Shown piece after piece: positions 6,112 to 6,553 of a stretch of DNA of 6,553 nt. A program made the translations under genes and the position numbers. Origin of the DNA: CAZADS01 sp964483985. Its GTDB lineage: Bacteria > Pseudomonadota > Alphaproteobacteria > Thalassobaculales > Thalassobaculaceae. The notes beneath the pieces were generated by a model that was not told the origin of the DNA, did not search any database, and was given only the letters and a program-made list of their open reading frames with translations. The stretch covers positions 1 to 6,553 of the forward strand of contig CAZADS010000074.1 in NCBI GenBank assembly GCA_964483985.1. Reading direction: 5' to 3'. Within the stretch, counting starts at the first letter, position 1. Every line of letters begins with the position of its first letter.

Positions 6112-6553
6112 TCATATCCGTTCAATAATAGTAGCCATTCCTTGTCCAACACCTATACACATTGTGCAAAGAGCGTAGCGCCCGCCTATTTCCTCCAGTT
6201 CCTGGGTGGCAGTCAGTATCAATCTTGCTCCCGATGCTCCTAAAGGATGACCGAGTGCGATAGCACCCCCGTTTGGATTTACCCTAGGATCATCGTCAGA
6301 CAACCCTAATTCCCGCATTGTTGCAAGCGCCTGACTAGCAAAAGCCTCGTTTAGTTCTATGACGTCAATATCCGAAATTTCAAGGCCTGCTCGCTCTAAC
6401 GCTTTCTGAGAAGCTGGCGCCGGTCCAATCCCCATTATACGCGGCTCAACCCCAGCGGTAGCTCCCGTCACCACGCGGGCCCGAATTCGCAAATTATTAC
6501 GAATAGCCGCATCCTCTGTAGCTATTAGCATCGCCGCGGCTCCATCATTAACA
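6112..6553 (-). CDS. pcaF: 3-oxoadipyl-CoA thiolase type acyltransferase, C-terminal part (cut by window edge)
   Basis: This is the C-terminal 146 residues of a type II thiolase, which cleaves a 3-oxoacyl-CoA with CoA to acetyl-CoA and a shortened acyl-CoA. The frame is open through the right edge and enters as VNDGAAAMLIATE, so the ATG inside it (near 6531) is internal. Visible motifs are IELNEAFASQ, VNPNGGAIALGHPLGASG with the catalytic histidine, and YALCTMCIGVGQG with the C-terminal catalytic cysteine. The CTMCIGVGQG and DDPRVNPNGGAI wording resembles PcaF and PaaJ (beta-ketoadipyl-CoA thiolases of aromatic degradation) more than general acetyl-CoA acetyltransferases. The nucleophilic N-terminal cysteine and the substrate-deciding loop are outside the window. 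A general acetyl-CoA C-acyltransferase therefore remains possible, and no other aromatic-degradation gene is in view. Thiolase identity is near certain; the PcaF assignment is moderate. Confidence 0.85.
   Translation of the reverse strand, partial: VNDGAAAMLIATEDAAIRNNLRIRARVVTGATAGVEPRIMGIGPAPASQKALERAGLEISDIDVIELNEAFASQALATMRELGLSDDDPRVNPNGGAIALGHPLGASGARLILTATQELEEIGGRYALCTMCIGVGQGMATIIERI

Noticed and set aside
1..6553. CRISPR arrays, tRNA or rRNA genes, insertion sequences, toxin-antitoxin or phage-defence modules
   Set aside because: I found no repeat-spacer periodicity, cloverleaf pattern, transposase motif or defence domain. The NYN and glycosylase genes look like conserved chromosomal genes, not a defence pair.

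Overview
The window is an ordinary, densely packed chromosomal segment, most likely from an alphaproteobacterium. The evidence is the omega subunit N-terminus (MARVTVEDCVLRISNRFDLV), the SmpB and DapA sequences, a family 5 (UdgB-type) uracil-DNA glycosylase, and the gene order rpoZ-folK-NYN-UDG-smpB-dapA-slt, which I recall as a common alphaproteobacterial arrangement. Base composition looks AT-leaning by eye, in the low 40s % GC. That would fit an uncultured or marine lineage better than a high-GC soil or root-associated one, but this is inference. I see no insertion sequence, integrase, tRNA, rRNA, CRISPR array or prophage gene.

Layout, left to right. Positions 1-782 carry a leftward pair: folK (folate synthesis), then rpoZ (RNA polymerase omega), which is cut by the left edge. 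A divergent AT-rich spacer (783-983) contains two opposed TATAAT boxes around the palindrome CTCGCGAG. Rightward from it come a NYN/LabA-like putative nuclease (984-1535) and, after a 204-base gap, a family 5 uracil-DNA glycosylase (1740-2396) with a TTG start. The glycosylase converges on a leftward dapA-smpB pair (2414-3814). A 142-base divergent spacer follows, where candidate promoters for dapA and for the rightward slt gene overlap at their -35 boxes. slt (3957-6110, TTG start) encodes an exported soluble lytic transglycosylase. It ends one base from the stop codon of a leftward 3-oxoadipyl-CoA thiolase-type gene, which is cut by the right edge.

The genes are mostly housekeeping: folate cofactor synthesis, transcription, uracil repair, ribosome rescue (SmpB with tmRNA), lysine and diaminopimelate synthesis, and peptidoglycan turnover. 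DapA feeds diaminopimelate to the peptidoglycan that Slt cleaves, so their divergent arrangement has some metabolic logic. I found no convincing novel system. The points worth a second look are regulatory (two divergent spacers), translational (two TTG starts, one without a Shine-Dalgarno sequence), and the NYN protein of unknown substrate beside repair and RNA-quality genes.
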